DNA of 64,000 nucleotides, from assembly GCF_001026905.1 (NCBI RefSeq), contig NZ_LAQL01000002.1, positions 310,001 through 374,000 on the forward strand, in the 5' to 3' direction. The notes below the pieces were generated by a model. The model worked only from the letters and a program-made list of their open reading frames with translations, searched no databases and had not been told where the DNA came from. Shown piece after piece: positions 1 through 9,895 of this stretch (its first letter is position 1; every line of letters begins with the position of its first letter). The position numbers and the translations under genes were made by a program. This DNA comes from Kiloniella spongiae. GTDB taxonomy: Bacteria; Pseudomonadota; Alphaproteobacteria; Kiloniellales; Kiloniellaceae.

Positions 1-1440
1 AAGAATTGCGCCATCAGCACCACCTGTTAGCTCCAGATCAATTGCTGTTCCACCAAGAATCGTCATCCAAAGGAAACAAACAATGGCTGGTGCAATTACA
101 CATCCGAGGATGAATTCGCGAACGGTACGACCTTTGGAAATACGCGCAAGGAAGAGACCAACAAATGGAGAGAATGCAATCCACCAAGCCCAATAAAAGG
201 TTGTCCAACCAGCTTGCCATCCGAACTGACGACCTTCTGTACCCGCAGCATAAAGAGCCGCAGCAAGTTCGTCTGAATTTTCAAGTGCCGTTACGGATGC
301 AGGTAAAGTCTCTTTGAAACCATCCAGAGATCCCCATGCGTTGGTCGCACCACTAAAGATAGAAGCAATATCTTCGGCTGGCAGACCTTTGGCGACTTCC
401 GGTAGTGCCATGGCAAACTCGTCAGCAGACAGTGGACCGTAAGCACCAAAAGACATTTGGGTGAAGTGAATGATATAATCTACCAGGCTTGATCCAAAGG
501 TTGTCATGGCAAAGGCAAAGGAGCCAAAGAAAACAAATGTCAAAAGCAGGATTATTGACAGCACCAGATTGAGGTTCGAGAGGTACTTGATACCACGACC
601 AACACCGGAAACCGCAGACAGAATTGAAAGGCCCATAATAATGAACAGGGCCGCAAGCAAGCCAACAACACTTGGTTTTGGCGCTTCGGCATCACCGTTC
701 ATGAGCCAACTCATATCAGTAACGGCGTAAACGCCATCAACAAACTGACTAACACCAAATCCAATCGTTACAGAAACACCAAGAATGGTCGCAACAACAC
801 CTAGAACATCAACAATATGACCAAAAGGTCCATTGATCATCTTGCCAAAAAGCGGTGTAAGTGCTGAACGGATCGTCAAAGGCATATCCCGCGTATAGGC
901 ATAGTAAGCCAAGGAAAGCCCTGTGGTCACATAAATTGCCCAAGCATGGAAACCATAGTGCAGGAAGGTATAGCGATAGCCGGATTGAACTGCTTCTTCG
1001 GTATTTGGAACAACAGTACCATCAATGATAACCGGGTTTGAACCCCAGAGACCAAGAGGTTCCGCGGTCGCGAAGACCATCAAACCAACACCAAGGCCAG
1101 CACCAAACATCATCGAGAACCATGAAAAATTAGAAAATTCGGGCTTAACACCTTCAGCGCCCAGCCTTTTCCTGCCAGTTGCTGGTATCAAAGCAATAAT
1201 AAACAAGAAGAAAGCAAAACCGCCTACGGCGATAATGTAAAAAGTATTGAAGCTATTCAGGACGTTAGAGTTCAGGGCAGATAGGACGCTATTGGCATTG
1301 CCGGGCCAGACCAACGCCCATATAACAAGCAAGGCCATACTGATCTTACTGATTAGGGCAATGGGGACACTGTATCCCTCATAAAAGCCGCCCTCGGCCT
1401 TCTTGATCTCGAGATCAGTGAATGGTGGTTTGATTGACAT
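1..1440 (-). CDS. BCCT family transporter (3' end outside window)
   Basis: The reverse strand is open from an ATG at 1440 to the window edge, giving 480 codons without a stop. The product is a multi-pass inner-membrane carrier of the betaine/carnitine/choline family. It shows the glycine-rich TM3 motif of the family (GAGLGVGL, then AEP, near residues 110-130). It also has the Trp-rich TM8 signature FYWAWWIAFSPFVG followed by ARISKGRTVREF at about residues 430-460. Family members take up betaine, choline, carnitine, ectoine or DMSP, driven by Na+ or H+. The substrate here cannot be decided. A GGGGA ribosome site precedes the start. The missing part should hold the last helices and the C-terminal tail. 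Confidence 0.92.
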   Translation of the reverse strand, partial: MSIKPPFTDLEIKKAEGGFYEGYSVPIALISKISMALLVIWALVWPGNANSVLSALNSNVLNSFNTFYIIAVGGFAFFLFIIALIPATGRKRLGAEGVKPEFSNFSWFSMMFGAGLGVGLMVFATAEPLGLWGSNPVIIDGTVVPNTEEAVQSGYRYTFLHYGFHAWAIYVTTGLSLAYYAYTRDMPLTIRSALTPLFGKMINGPFGHIVDVLGVVATILGVSVTIGFGVSQFVDGVYAVTDMSWLMNGDAEAPKPSVVGLLAALFIIMGLSILSAVSGVGRGIKYLSNLNLVLSIILLLTFVFFGSFAFAMTTFGSSLVDYIIHFTQMSFGAYGPLSADEFAMALPEVAKGLPAEDIASIFSGATNAWGSLDGFKETLPASVTALENSDELAAALYAAGTEGRQFGWQAGWTTFYWAWWIAFSPFVGLFLARISKGRTVREFILGCVIAPAIVCFLWMTILGGTAIDLELTGGADGAIL

Positions 1441-1782
1441 TATGTTTCCCCGTTTAGTTTTTTATTATCGTTTTTCGTTGTAACAGCATTATAAACTCTG
1501 ATTACTCAAAACAATTTTTGGCAAAAACGGGTGCAGTCGAGTACACCGAAGTATTTTTATTATCTATTTATGTCTTTGCAGAAAGCCCAAGTACGATTTC
1601 ACAGAGTTCAAACAGATAGCTGGCACAAGAGTACTTCATTTTTTCTGATAACGTTACATAAATATTACTTTAACTTCTCTACAAAGCTTCAGTCAAATTC
1701 AAATTATTTAAGTTTTTTACAGTAAAATTGAATTAAACTTAAAAATTATTGACCTACAAATCATGAATATATGAGAACAAAA
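1441..1782. other. AT-rich intergenic region upstream of the BCCT gene
   Basis: This stretch lies between the start of the BCCT gene and the terminator of msrP. It is strongly AT-rich and should hold the promoter of the transporter. A 64-codon open frame at 1531-1725 has no ribosome site and a composition like its surroundings, so I do not call it. I see no repeat or recognised regulatory motif. Confidence 0.5.
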
Positions 1783-1819
1783 ATAAGGCAGAGCGATTTT
1801 CATTTTCGCCCTGCCTTAT
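1783..1819 (-). terminator. Rho-independent terminator of msrP
   Basis: The arms 1783-1796 and 1806-1819 form a 14-bp stem with a single non-Watson-Crick position. On the minus strand it is followed by a T-rich run. It sits just downstream of the msrP stop codon. Confidence 0.85.
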
Positions 1820-1844
1820 CAAACTTTACCAGATGTTTTCGTAC

Positions 1845-2852
1845 TTAAGTATAGAGGCGTTCACCCTTAATATCTTTATAAAGGTCAGCAACTTCATCAG
1901 CATAGCCATTGAACAACGAAGTCGGCACTCGCTCGCTCTGCCCAAGTGGCTGTTCCGTTGCCTGGCTCCAGCGCGCGTGGGCAACTTCTGGGTTCACATT
2001 CGCCCAGAACCCATATTCAGATCCCTGGATTTCTTCCCAGAACGAAACAGGTCTTTTATCGGTGAAAGTAAATTTCACAATCGATTTGGTTGATTTAAAA
2101 CCGTACTTCCAAGGTGTCACGAGACGAAGCGGTGCTCCGTTCTGTTTTGGCATTGGCTTACCATAAATCCCGGTCGCAATGAATGCCAGATCATGGGATG
2201 CTTCTTCAATCGTCAGCCCCTCAATATAAGGCCATGGATACCAATGCGCTTTTTGCCCGCTGGCAATATCCGGTAGATTGAAAGTCTCCATACGAATATA
2301 TTTCGCACTGGATAGCGGACGTGCAAGTTCAACCAACTTCCTTAATGGAAATCCGGTCCAAGGAACAGCCATCGACCAAGCTTCGACACAGCGATGTCGG
2401 TAGAGGCGCTCTTCGAACTCAATCTTGGCAAATAGGTCATCCACATCCAGCTGCATCTCTTTCTCGACCATTCCATCAATGGCAATTGACCATGGGCGCA
2501 AGGGTAAGGCCTGAGCTTTTTCATGAATGTTTTTTGAAGACCCAAACTCATAAAAATTGTTATAGGTCGTTGCAAGTTCTTCAAAGCTCAGATCTCGATC
2601 AAGCTTATAGCGATCGTTTCTCTTTGCTGGATAGTATTTGGCGCTTGGGTCCAAACTGGATTGCTCTGTTGTTTCTTTGGATGGCGCAGTTGCCTCTGCC
2701 GAGGGTTCATCACACCCTGTGACGAGGCCGGCAGATAAAACAGCCGATCCTAAAGCAGCCTGTTTCATAAAATTGCGTCGATTCAAATATACACTTTCCT
2801 CGGTCAACTGACTTTCTTTCAGCTCCCAGGATTTGCGAAATTTCAATAGCAT
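1845..2852 (-). CDS. msrP: Protein-methionine-sulfoxide reductase catalytic subunit MsrP
   Basis: MsrP (YedY) is a periplasmic molybdopterin enzyme that repairs oxidised methionines in envelope proteins. The 335-residue product starts with KESQLTEES, as in the E. coli protein, then a twin-arginine signal with Arg25-Arg26. The Mo-ligand cysteine is Cys155 in RHRCVEAWSMAVPW. The sulfite-oxidase-type core runs to the end. Two things are unusual. The signal peptide ends in a lipobox-like LVTGC (Cys47), so the protein may be a Tat-exported lipoprotein. The heme membrane partner msrQ, normally adjacent, is absent on both sides. The neighbours are a BCCT gene downstream and an aminotransferase upstream with its own terminator, so the gene is probably monocistronic. 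Confidence 0.95.
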   Translation of the reverse strand: MLLKFRKSWELKESQLTEESVYLNRRNFMKQAALGSAVLSAGLVTGCDEPSAEATAPSKETTEQSSLDPSAKYYPAKRNDRYKLDRDLSFEELATTYNNFYEFGSSKNIHEKAQALPLRPWSIAIDGMVEKEMQLDVDDLFAKIEFEERLYRHRCVEAWSMAVPWTGFPLRKLVELARPLSSAKYIRMETFNLPDIASGQKAHWYPWPYIEGLTIEEASHDLAFIATGIYGKPMPKQNGAPLRLVTPWKYGFKSTKSIVKFTFTDKRPVSFWEEIQGSEYGFWANVNPEVAHARWSQATEQPLGQSERVPTSLFNGYADEVADLYKDIKGERLYT

Positions 2853-2965
2853 TATAAATCCTCTGTCATGTTCCAGTTACAGAGATACTACTTGTCCTTC
2901 TCACAAACAAATCACTGCTGCGTTAGTGATCTGTGTTGCAGTGACAAAAAACCATCACCTCACAT

Positions 2966-3001
2966 AAAGAAAGGGTGCATGGAATGATGCACCCTTTCTT
3001 T
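2966..3001 (-). terminator. Strong terminator of the aspartate aminotransferase gene
   Basis: A perfect 15-bp inverted repeat (2966-2980 with 2987-3001) encloses a 6-nt loop. The arms end in A-rich and T-rich tracts on both strands, so it could act in both directions. It lies downstream of the aminotransferase stop and upstream of msrP. Confidence 0.9.
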
Positions 3002-3065
3002 ATTTTAAACCAGATCCTCTCGCCCAAATATTTCGCGGAGAATTGATCGTATATTTAACTCATCT

Positions 3066-4620
<1,555 letters not shown>

Positions 4621-4629
4621 ATGTGCGGG

Positions 4630-4833
4630 ATGCATAGAATGGGTTATGTCCGTGATACACACAAAAGAAATAATCGTAAAACAGGCCTTGTGAGTCTGTC
4701 GGCTCTTTTGGCCTTATTAATATCTCTTTCTACCGTTTCTGTTTCCCTAGCTGCAATCCTGTCGCCGGAAAGCTTCCTTGCGGAACGAATGACCGAAGAA
4801 AAAAGAAATGAAATAAAAAAAGAGGCCCAATAG
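4630..4833 (+). CDS. Small single-span membrane protein, unknown
   Basis: The frame encodes 67 residues: a basic N-terminus rich in Arg, Lys and Asn, one hydrophobic helix (about residues 22-43, LVSLSALLALLISLSTV then SLAAIL), and a charged, Lys/Glu-rich tail. I prefer the ATG at 4630 over the one at 4621 because AAGGA at 4616-4620 is correctly spaced for 4630. The topology is that of a small inner-membrane protein or a signal-anchored peptide. I do not recognise the family. The stop codon falls inside the hairpin that terminates the opposing ahpD gene, so the two transcription units overlap tail to tail. Confidence 0.5.
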   Translation: MHRMGYVRDTHKRNNRKTGLVSLSALLALLISLSTVSVSLAAILSPESFLAERMTEEKRNEIKKEAQ

Positions 4834-4840
4834 CCTCTTT
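4819..4840 (-). terminator. Terminator of ahpD
   Basis: The 8-bp stem 4819-4826 / 4833-4840 with a 6-nt loop is followed on the minus strand by seven T residues. The plus-strand tail is weaker. It overlaps the last codons of the small ORF on the plus strand. Confidence 0.8.
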
Positions 4841-4878
4841 CCTTAGATACTGCTTAAGCGCTGCAGGCACTGTATTTA

Positions 4879-5409
4879 TTAGCCCAAAGCATCTTCACCG
4901 TCAAACGTGCCAGCAAGGGCATGCATTACAGACGCAATACGAATAGCATCCTGAATACCTTCTTTGGAGATTCCACCTGCTGCAACTTGCTTTTCGTGGG
5001 ATTCGATGCACATACCGCAGCCATTAATGGCTGATACCGCCAAAGACCAAAGTTCAAAATCGACTTTATCAACGCCAGGGCGACCAATGATGTTCATGCG
5101 CAATCTGGCAGGAAGTTTCAAATAATCTTCATTTCCACTAAGGTGTGCAAAGCGGTAATAGATATTATTCATCCCCATAATCGATGCCGCCGATTTTGCT
5201 GCTGTATAAGCTTCAGCGGATAGCTTTTCTTTTGCTTCAGCATTAATTACCTTGATGACAAAAGCATTTCGACTAGAAAGAGCGGACGCAAGCGCGGTTC
5301 CCCAAATCTGTTGGTCATTCAAAGATGTCGATGTCAGAACGTTGGTAATATTCAGTTTAAGGTCCTTGGCATAATCAGGAACTGCTGACTTCAAATCACT
5401 AATAGACAC
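4879..5409 (-). CDS. ahpD: Alkyl hydroperoxidase AhpD
   Basis: AhpD is a CxxC disulfide reductase that re-reduces the peroxiredoxin AhpC and has weak peroxidase activity of its own. The 176-residue length fits the family. The active site [11 protein letters not shown] is present with Cys131, Cys134 and His138, nearly the positions seen in Mycobacterium tuberculosis AhpD. It lies 158 bp downstream of ahpC on the same strand, but a terminator hairpin sits between them. It may therefore be transcribed by read-through or from its own promoter at a different level. The pairing suggests AhpD replaces AhpF as the electron donor here. Confidence 0.95.
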   Translation of the reverse strand: MSISDLKSAVPDYAKDLKLNITNVLTSTSLNDQQIWGTALASALSSRNAFVIKVINAEAKEKLSAEAYTAAKSAASIMGMNNIYYRFAHLSGNEDYLKLPARLRMNIIGRPGVDKVDFELWSLAVSAINGCGMCIESHEKQVAAGGISKEGIQDAIRIASVMHALAGTFDGEDALG

Positions 5410-5515
5410 GATCCATATCTCCCTTTAATCGCGGAATGTTATTTCCTTGGTGCAAGCCAAATCTTCAACCATCAAGTACAGGTTAATAAATTAGGTGAGC
5501 AAAAATTTCATACTA

Positions 5516-5551
5516 AAAAGGGCGGGCTCGGTTTCCCGGACCCGCCCTTTT
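5516..5551 (-). terminator. Terminator between ahpC and ahpD
   Basis: The outer arms 5516-5526 and 5541-5551 pair perfectly (11 bp, very GC-rich core). A smaller inner stem is possible. The tail is T-rich on the minus strand. It lies just after ahpC and should reduce, rather than abolish, read-through into ahpD. Confidence 0.85.
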
Positions 5552-5567
5552 CTAAAGCACACGATTC

Positions 5568-6107
5568 TTAAGCAACTTTAAGAACGTCGTCGCCTTTGTT
5601 CCAGTTACATGGGCACAGCTCATCAGTCTGTAGCGCATCAAGAATACGAAGTGTTTCCTGTGGGTTACGACCAACGTTCAAACCATTTACGCCAACATGC
5701 TGGATAATACCATCCGGATCTACAACAAAAGTAGCGCGAAGTGCGACACCAGCTTCTGCGTCCAGGATACCCAGGCCTTCACAAAGCTCGCGTTTGATGT
5801 CAGAAACCATAGGGAAAGGAAGATCGTTAAGGTCTTCGTGATCTTTACGCCAAGCCATGTGCACAAAATCACTATCAGTGGAAACACCAAGAATCTGTGC
5901 ATCACGATCTTCGAATTCTTCGTTCATTGCGCCAAAAGCAGCAATTTCAGTTGGGCAGATAAATGTGAAATCTTTTGGCCAGAAGAAAACAACTTTCCAT
6001 TTTCCTTCGTAGCTTTTGTCTGTGATTTCAACAAAACCATCCGCTGGGTTATTAGAAACAACAGCTGTCAAAGCGTATTCTGGAAACTTATCACCAATCG
6101 TAAGCAT
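5568..6107 (-). CDS. ahpC: Peroxiredoxin AhpC
   Basis: AhpC is a typical peroxiredoxin that reduces hydrogen peroxide, organic peroxides and peroxynitrite. The 179-residue product has the peroxidatic cysteine Cys51 in PKDFTFICPTE. Two C-terminal cysteines, Cys165 and Cys167 (LCPCNW), are present. Three such cysteines are also found in the mycobacterial AhpC that works with AhpD, consistent with the ahpD gene downstream. The start at 6107 follows AAGGACGTGTAAGC on the minus strand. Control by a peroxide sensor is likely from the family, but no regulator gene is next to it. A dyad element lies about 80 bp upstream. Confidence 0.96.
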   Translation of the reverse strand: MLTIGDKFPEYALTAVVSNNPADGFVEITDKSYEGKWKVVFFWPKDFTFICPTEIAAFGAMNEEFEDRDAQILGVSTDSDFVHMAWRKDHEDLNDLPFPMVSDIKRELCEGLGILDAEAGVALRATFVVDPDGIIQHVGVNGLNVGRNPQETLRILDALQTDELCPCNWNKGDDVLKVA

Positions 6108-6182
6108 GCTTACACGTCCTTATAATTATGCCCACTTTGTGAGCGCCGGTATTAATGCAAATTTTAATTCGCCAAAATCTAA

Positions 6183-6202
6183 TTGCGCAAGGCCCTGCGC
6201 AG
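6183..6202. promoter_or_regulatory. Double palindrome in the ahpC/dpaL divergent region
   Basis: Two 8-bp palindromes, TTGCGCAA and CTGCGCAG, are separated by GGCC and together form a 20-bp imperfect dyad. They are GC-rich in an otherwise AT-rich spacer between divergent genes. This would suit a dimeric repressor or activator, or an RNA hairpin in the ahpC leader. It does not match the OxyR consensus that I know. Confidence 0.35.
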
Positions 6203-6370
6203 AGGGTATTTTCATGCGCCTACTTAATCTCTAGAAATTCACGAAGTCAAGATGTTTTTAGAATAATTCTAATTAACAACTAACTTTACATTTTTACTCT
6301 CTTTCCCTCTCTTTGGAAAAAAGCTTAACTAGGTGCAACAAATACGTTTAAACACTTTAGATTAAGTCAA

Positions 6371-7624
6371 ATGGATCGTTATTTATCAATCTGGAAAAGA
6401 TCTCAATTCAACCTTCTTCCTAATCCTGACGCGTCCAGCTCTTTGATTTATGGAGAAGATCTCAAGCAAATTCTCTCCCGAGAAAACTGCCAATTAGCAC
6501 TTGATGAAATAACCCGTTGGCCTGAATACGAGGTTAGCCCCCTAACCTCATTACCTGGCCTAGCTAAAGAACTTAATCTCGTCGATGTCAGTTTCAAGGA
6601 CGAAAGTAAAAGATTTAATCTTGGCTCTTTTAAAGCACTCGGCGGAGCCTATGCTGTTTTCAGGTTTTTGAAATCAACGATTGAACAAAAACTTGCTATA
6701 GAAATAGGATCTGACGATTTAAGAAATCGTATTTACGAAGACATTACCTCCCAATTGACCGTCACTACTGCGACCGATGGCAATCATGGGCGTTCGGTTG
6801 CCTGGGGGGCTCAAATCTTTGGATGTAAAGCCACGATCTATGTTCCTACCAGCTGCAGCACATCACGGATAACTGCCATAAAAGAATTTGGCGCAACCGT
6901 CATCCAAACATCCCTGAATTATGATGAAACAGTCGAACACTGTGCCAAGGAAGCTAAAAAGCAAAATGCTCAAGTCATCTCAGATACATCCTGGGATGAT
7001 TATCGCGACATTCCTGCCCAGATAATGCAGGGATACAGTATAATCGCAGAAGAAACTCTAAAGGAATATTTCACACGCCGTTTTCGACAAGCGATTCCTC
7101 CATCGCATATATTCATTCAAGCTGGCGTTGGCGGTTTGGCCGCTGCGATAACTGGTTATTTCTGGACTTATCTCGGCGAAAGGCGACCAAAGATCATCAT
7201 TGTTGAACCAGAAACCGCAGCCTGTTTGTACGCATCTGCTGCAGAAGGCACATTAACCAAAGCAAGCGGAGATAAAGAAACAGGTAAAATTCACACCGTA
7301 ATGGCTGGACTGGATTGCGGAGAAGCATCGCCCATAGCTTGGGATATTTTATCCCATGGAGCAGATTTTTTCATGACCATACCCGATGCGATAACAGGTC
7401 CGACCATGAAGCTAGCGGCGGCCTCTCCTTTTGATGATCAAGCAATAGAAGCTGGTGAATCCAGTATCGCCGGACTTGCAGCATTAATTATGACAGCAAC
7501 ACATGAAGACACGCGTGAAGTACTTGGCTTATCGCCTGATTCACGTATTCTTCTTATTAACAGTGAGGGTATTATGGATCAATCTTTGTACCAAGAACTG
7601 GTTGTAGAAGATCAGCTTAAGTGA
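6371..7624 (+). CDS. dpaL: Diaminopropionate ammonia-lyase
   Basis: This PLP fold-type II enzyme converts D- or L-2,3-diaminopropionate to pyruvate and two ammonia. The 417-residue product resembles E. coli YgeX. The Schiff-base lysine is Lys88 in NLGSFKALGGAYAV. ATDGNHGRS follows as the substrate-carboxylate loop, and QAGVGGLAAAI is the PLP phosphate loop. DTSWDDY retains the aspartate that YgeX uses for the D-isomer. The gene stands alone: no amino-acid transporter or ygeW/hyuA-type catabolic gene is nearby. It may detoxify or salvage diaminopropionate. The downstream gene uvrB starts 40 bp later and could be co-transcribed. Confidence 0.9.
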   Translation: MDRYLSIWKRSQFNLLPNPDASSSLIYGEDLKQILSRENCQLALDEITRWPEYEVSPLTSLPGLAKELNLVDVSFKDESKRFNLGSFKALGGAYAVFRFLKSTIEQKLAIEIGSDDLRNRIYEDITSQLTVTTATDGNHGRSVAWGAQIFGCKATIYVPTSCSTSRITAIKEFGATVIQTSLNYDETVEHCAKEAKKQNAQVISDTSWDDYRDIPAQIMQGYSIIAEETLKEYFTRRFRQAIPPSHIFIQAGVGGLAAAITGYFWTYLGERRPKIIIVEPETAACLYASAAEGTLTKASGDKETGKIHTVMAGLDCGEASPIAWDILSHGADFFMTIPDAITGPTMKLAAASPFDDQAIEAGESSIAGLAALIMTATHEDTREVLGLSPDSRILLINSEGIMDQSLYQELVVEDQLK

Positions 7625-7664
7625 TCCCACATAACTTTCTCCATCTCCAGATCAGAGAACACGC

Positions 7665-9794
7665 ATGACGTCTCCATTAATTGAACGCATCTCGGACAGC
7701 TTTTTTAAAGATGACTCAAAGCCCTTTCGCCTTGATTCAGAATTCTCTCCATCAGGGGATCAACCACAAGCGATCAAAGAACTCTGCAGCGGCCTAAATG
7801 AAGGCGAACGGAGTCAAGTTCTACTGGGCGTGACCGGTTCTGGTAAAACCTTCACCATGGCACAGACAATTCAAGAGTTGCAAAGGCCTGCTCTTATTCT
7901 TGCCCACAATAAAACACTCGCGGCGCAGCTTTACACAGAGATGAAAGGTTTTTTTCCTGATAATGCCGTCGAGTACTTTGTCTCTTATTATGATTATTAC
8001 CAACCCGAAGCCTATGTCGCCCGCACAGATACTTACATAGAAAAAGACAGTTCGATCAATGAACAGATTGATCGCATGCGACACTCTGCGACCCGCGCGC
8101 TTTTCGAACGAGATGATGTGATCATTGTCGCCTCTGTATCCTGTATTTATGGTATTGGGTCCCCTGAAACCTATGCACAGATGACCCTGAGCCTTAAGGC
8201 AGGGCAAGAGGTCGACATGCGCGATATCCTGAAGTCTCTGGTCGAGCTTCAATACGCCCGTAACGATATTGCATTTGGTCGCGGTACATTCCGAGTCCGT
8301 GGCGACACGCTAGAGGTTTTCCCTGCGCACTATGAAGATCGCGCCTGGCGGATATCCTTTTTTGGTGATGAAATTGAAACCGTCCAGGAGTTCGATCCGC
8401 TGACTGGGGAAAAAACAGCTGATTTGGAAGGCGTCAGAATATACGCCAACAGTCACTATGTGACCCCTCGCCCCACACTCTTACAGGCCGCAAAAGGGAT
8501 TAAATCCGATCTCAAAGTTCAGTTGGAAAAGTTTAATCAGGAAAATAAACTGCTTGAGGCTCAGCGCCTGGAACAACGTACAATGTTTGATCTTGAAATG
8601 ATCGAGGCAACAGGGGCCTGCGCAGGTATTGAAAATTATTCGAGATACCTCACCGGGCGCGCACCTGGCGAACCGCCGCCCACACTCTTTGAGTATCTCC
8701 CTGACAATGCATTGCTATTTGTCGATGAAAGTCATGTGACCATAGGTCAGCTCAATGGCATGTATAATGGTGACTTTGCACGTAAATCTAACCTTTCGGA
8801 ATATGGTTTCCGTCTGCCATCCTGTATAGATAACCGACCTCTGAAATTCCAAGAGTGGGAAGCTATGCGTCCGCAAAGCGTTTTTGTGTCGGCGACGCCG
8901 GGTCCTTGGGAGCTTAATGAAACGGGTGGTGTTTTTGCCGAACAGGTTATTCGCCCAACAGGCTTGCTTGATCCGGTTTGTGAAATCAGGCCGACAGAAA
9001 CTCAGGTCGATGATCTGATCAAGGAATGTAAAGATGTCGTCAGTCGTAACATGCGGGTACTTGTCACCACACTGACAAAACGCATGGCAGAAGATTTGAC
9101 AGAATATCTGCACGAAGCACACCTTAAGGTTCGCTACATCCACTCTGATATCGATACCTTGGAAAGAATGGAGATCATTCGCGACCTTCGTAAAGGCGTG
9201 TTCGATGTTCTTGTTGGGATTAACCTACTCCGTGAAGGCCTTGATATTCCAGAGTGTGGTCTCGTCTGTATCCTTGATGCCGATAAGGAAGGCTTTTTGC
9301 GCTCAACCACAGCTTTGGTGCAAACTATCGGGCGTGCCGCACGCAACGTTGACGGAAAAGTTATCCTATACGCTGACAAGATGACACGTTCGCTAACCAA
9401 GGCCCTTGACGAAACAAATCGCCGCAGAGAGAAACAGCAAGCCTATAACGAAGAACACGGCATCACACCTGCGTCTGTCCGCAAACAGATCGGCGATATA
9501 CTCGGTTCTGTGTACGAAAGCGACCATGTTACTGTTGATCTCAAAGACACAAGTGATAGTCATCGAGTTGGGCATAATCTCAAATCCTACATCGACGATC
9601 TGACGAAACGTATGCACGAAGCTGCCGCAGATCTGGAATTTGAGGAAGCGGCCAGAATTCGCGATGAAATTAAGAAGTTACAGGATGATGAGCTTGGCCT
9701 CTCACACACTTCTAGCGGCAATCTATCTGATCGTATGGCAATGGCTGAAGCAAAATCCAAAAGCAAGAAGTATCGTAAAGGTAAAAAAGCTTGA
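7665..9794 (+). CDS. uvrB: Excinuclease ABC subunit B
   Basis: UvrB is the damage-verifying helicase of nucleotide excision repair. It is loaded by UvrA and then recruits UvrC. The 709-residue protein is a little longer than E. coli UvrB because of a Lys/Ser-rich tail. It has Walker A GVTGSGKT at about residue 55, the beta-hairpin region [11 protein letters not shown], motif FVDESH, helicase motif [14 protein letters not shown], and [10 protein letters not shown]-terminal UVR domain ([13 protein letters not shown]...[11 protein letters not shown]) binds UvrC. uvrC lies 4.5 kb downstream on the same strand but not in the same operon. Confidence 0.98.
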   Translation: MTSPLIERISDSFFKDDSKPFRLDSEFSPSGDQPQAIKELCSGLNEGERSQVLLGVTGSGKTFTMAQTIQELQRPALILAHNKTLAAQLYTEMKGFFPDNAVEYFVSYYDYYQPEAYVARTDTYIEKDSSINEQIDRMRHSATRALFERDDVIIVASVSCIYGIGSPETYAQMTLSLKAGQEVDMRDILKSLVELQYARNDIAFGRGTFRVRGDTLEVFPAHYEDRAWRISFFGDEIETVQEFDPLTGEKTADLEGVRIYANSHYVTPRPTLLQAAKGIKSDLKVQLEKFNQENKLLEAQRLEQRTMFDLEMIEATGACAGIENYSRYLTGRAPGEPPPTLFEYLPDNALLFVDESHVTIGQLNGMYNGDFARKSNLSEYGFRLPSCIDNRPLKFQEWEAMRPQSVFVSATPGPWELNETGGVFAEQVIRPTGLLDPVCEIRPTETQVDDLIKECKDVVSRNMRVLVTTLTKRMAEDLTEYLHEAHLKVRYIHSDIDTLERMEIIRDLRKGVFDVLVGINLLREGLDIPECGLVCILDADKEGFLRSTTALVQTIGRAARNVDGKVILYADKMTRSLTKALDETNRRREKQQAYNEEHGITPASVRKQIGDILGSVYESDHVTVDLKDTSDSHRVGHNLKSYIDDLTKRMHEAAADLEFEEAARIRDEIKKLQDDELGLSHTSSGNLSDRMAMAEAKSKSKKYRKGKKA

Positions 9795-9895
9795 AGACAT
9801 AACCATGCTAAAAACATCGACCGCCCGATGTGCGGGTTAAACTTCCAAACTTCTTCACGCGATGATATCCTGCGATTAACTACTGGGTAGAATAT

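Noticed and set aside
1531-1725. 64-codon AT-rich frame upstream of the BCCT gene
   Set aside because: No ribosome site, composition typical of the intergenic DNA, and no recognisable protein features.
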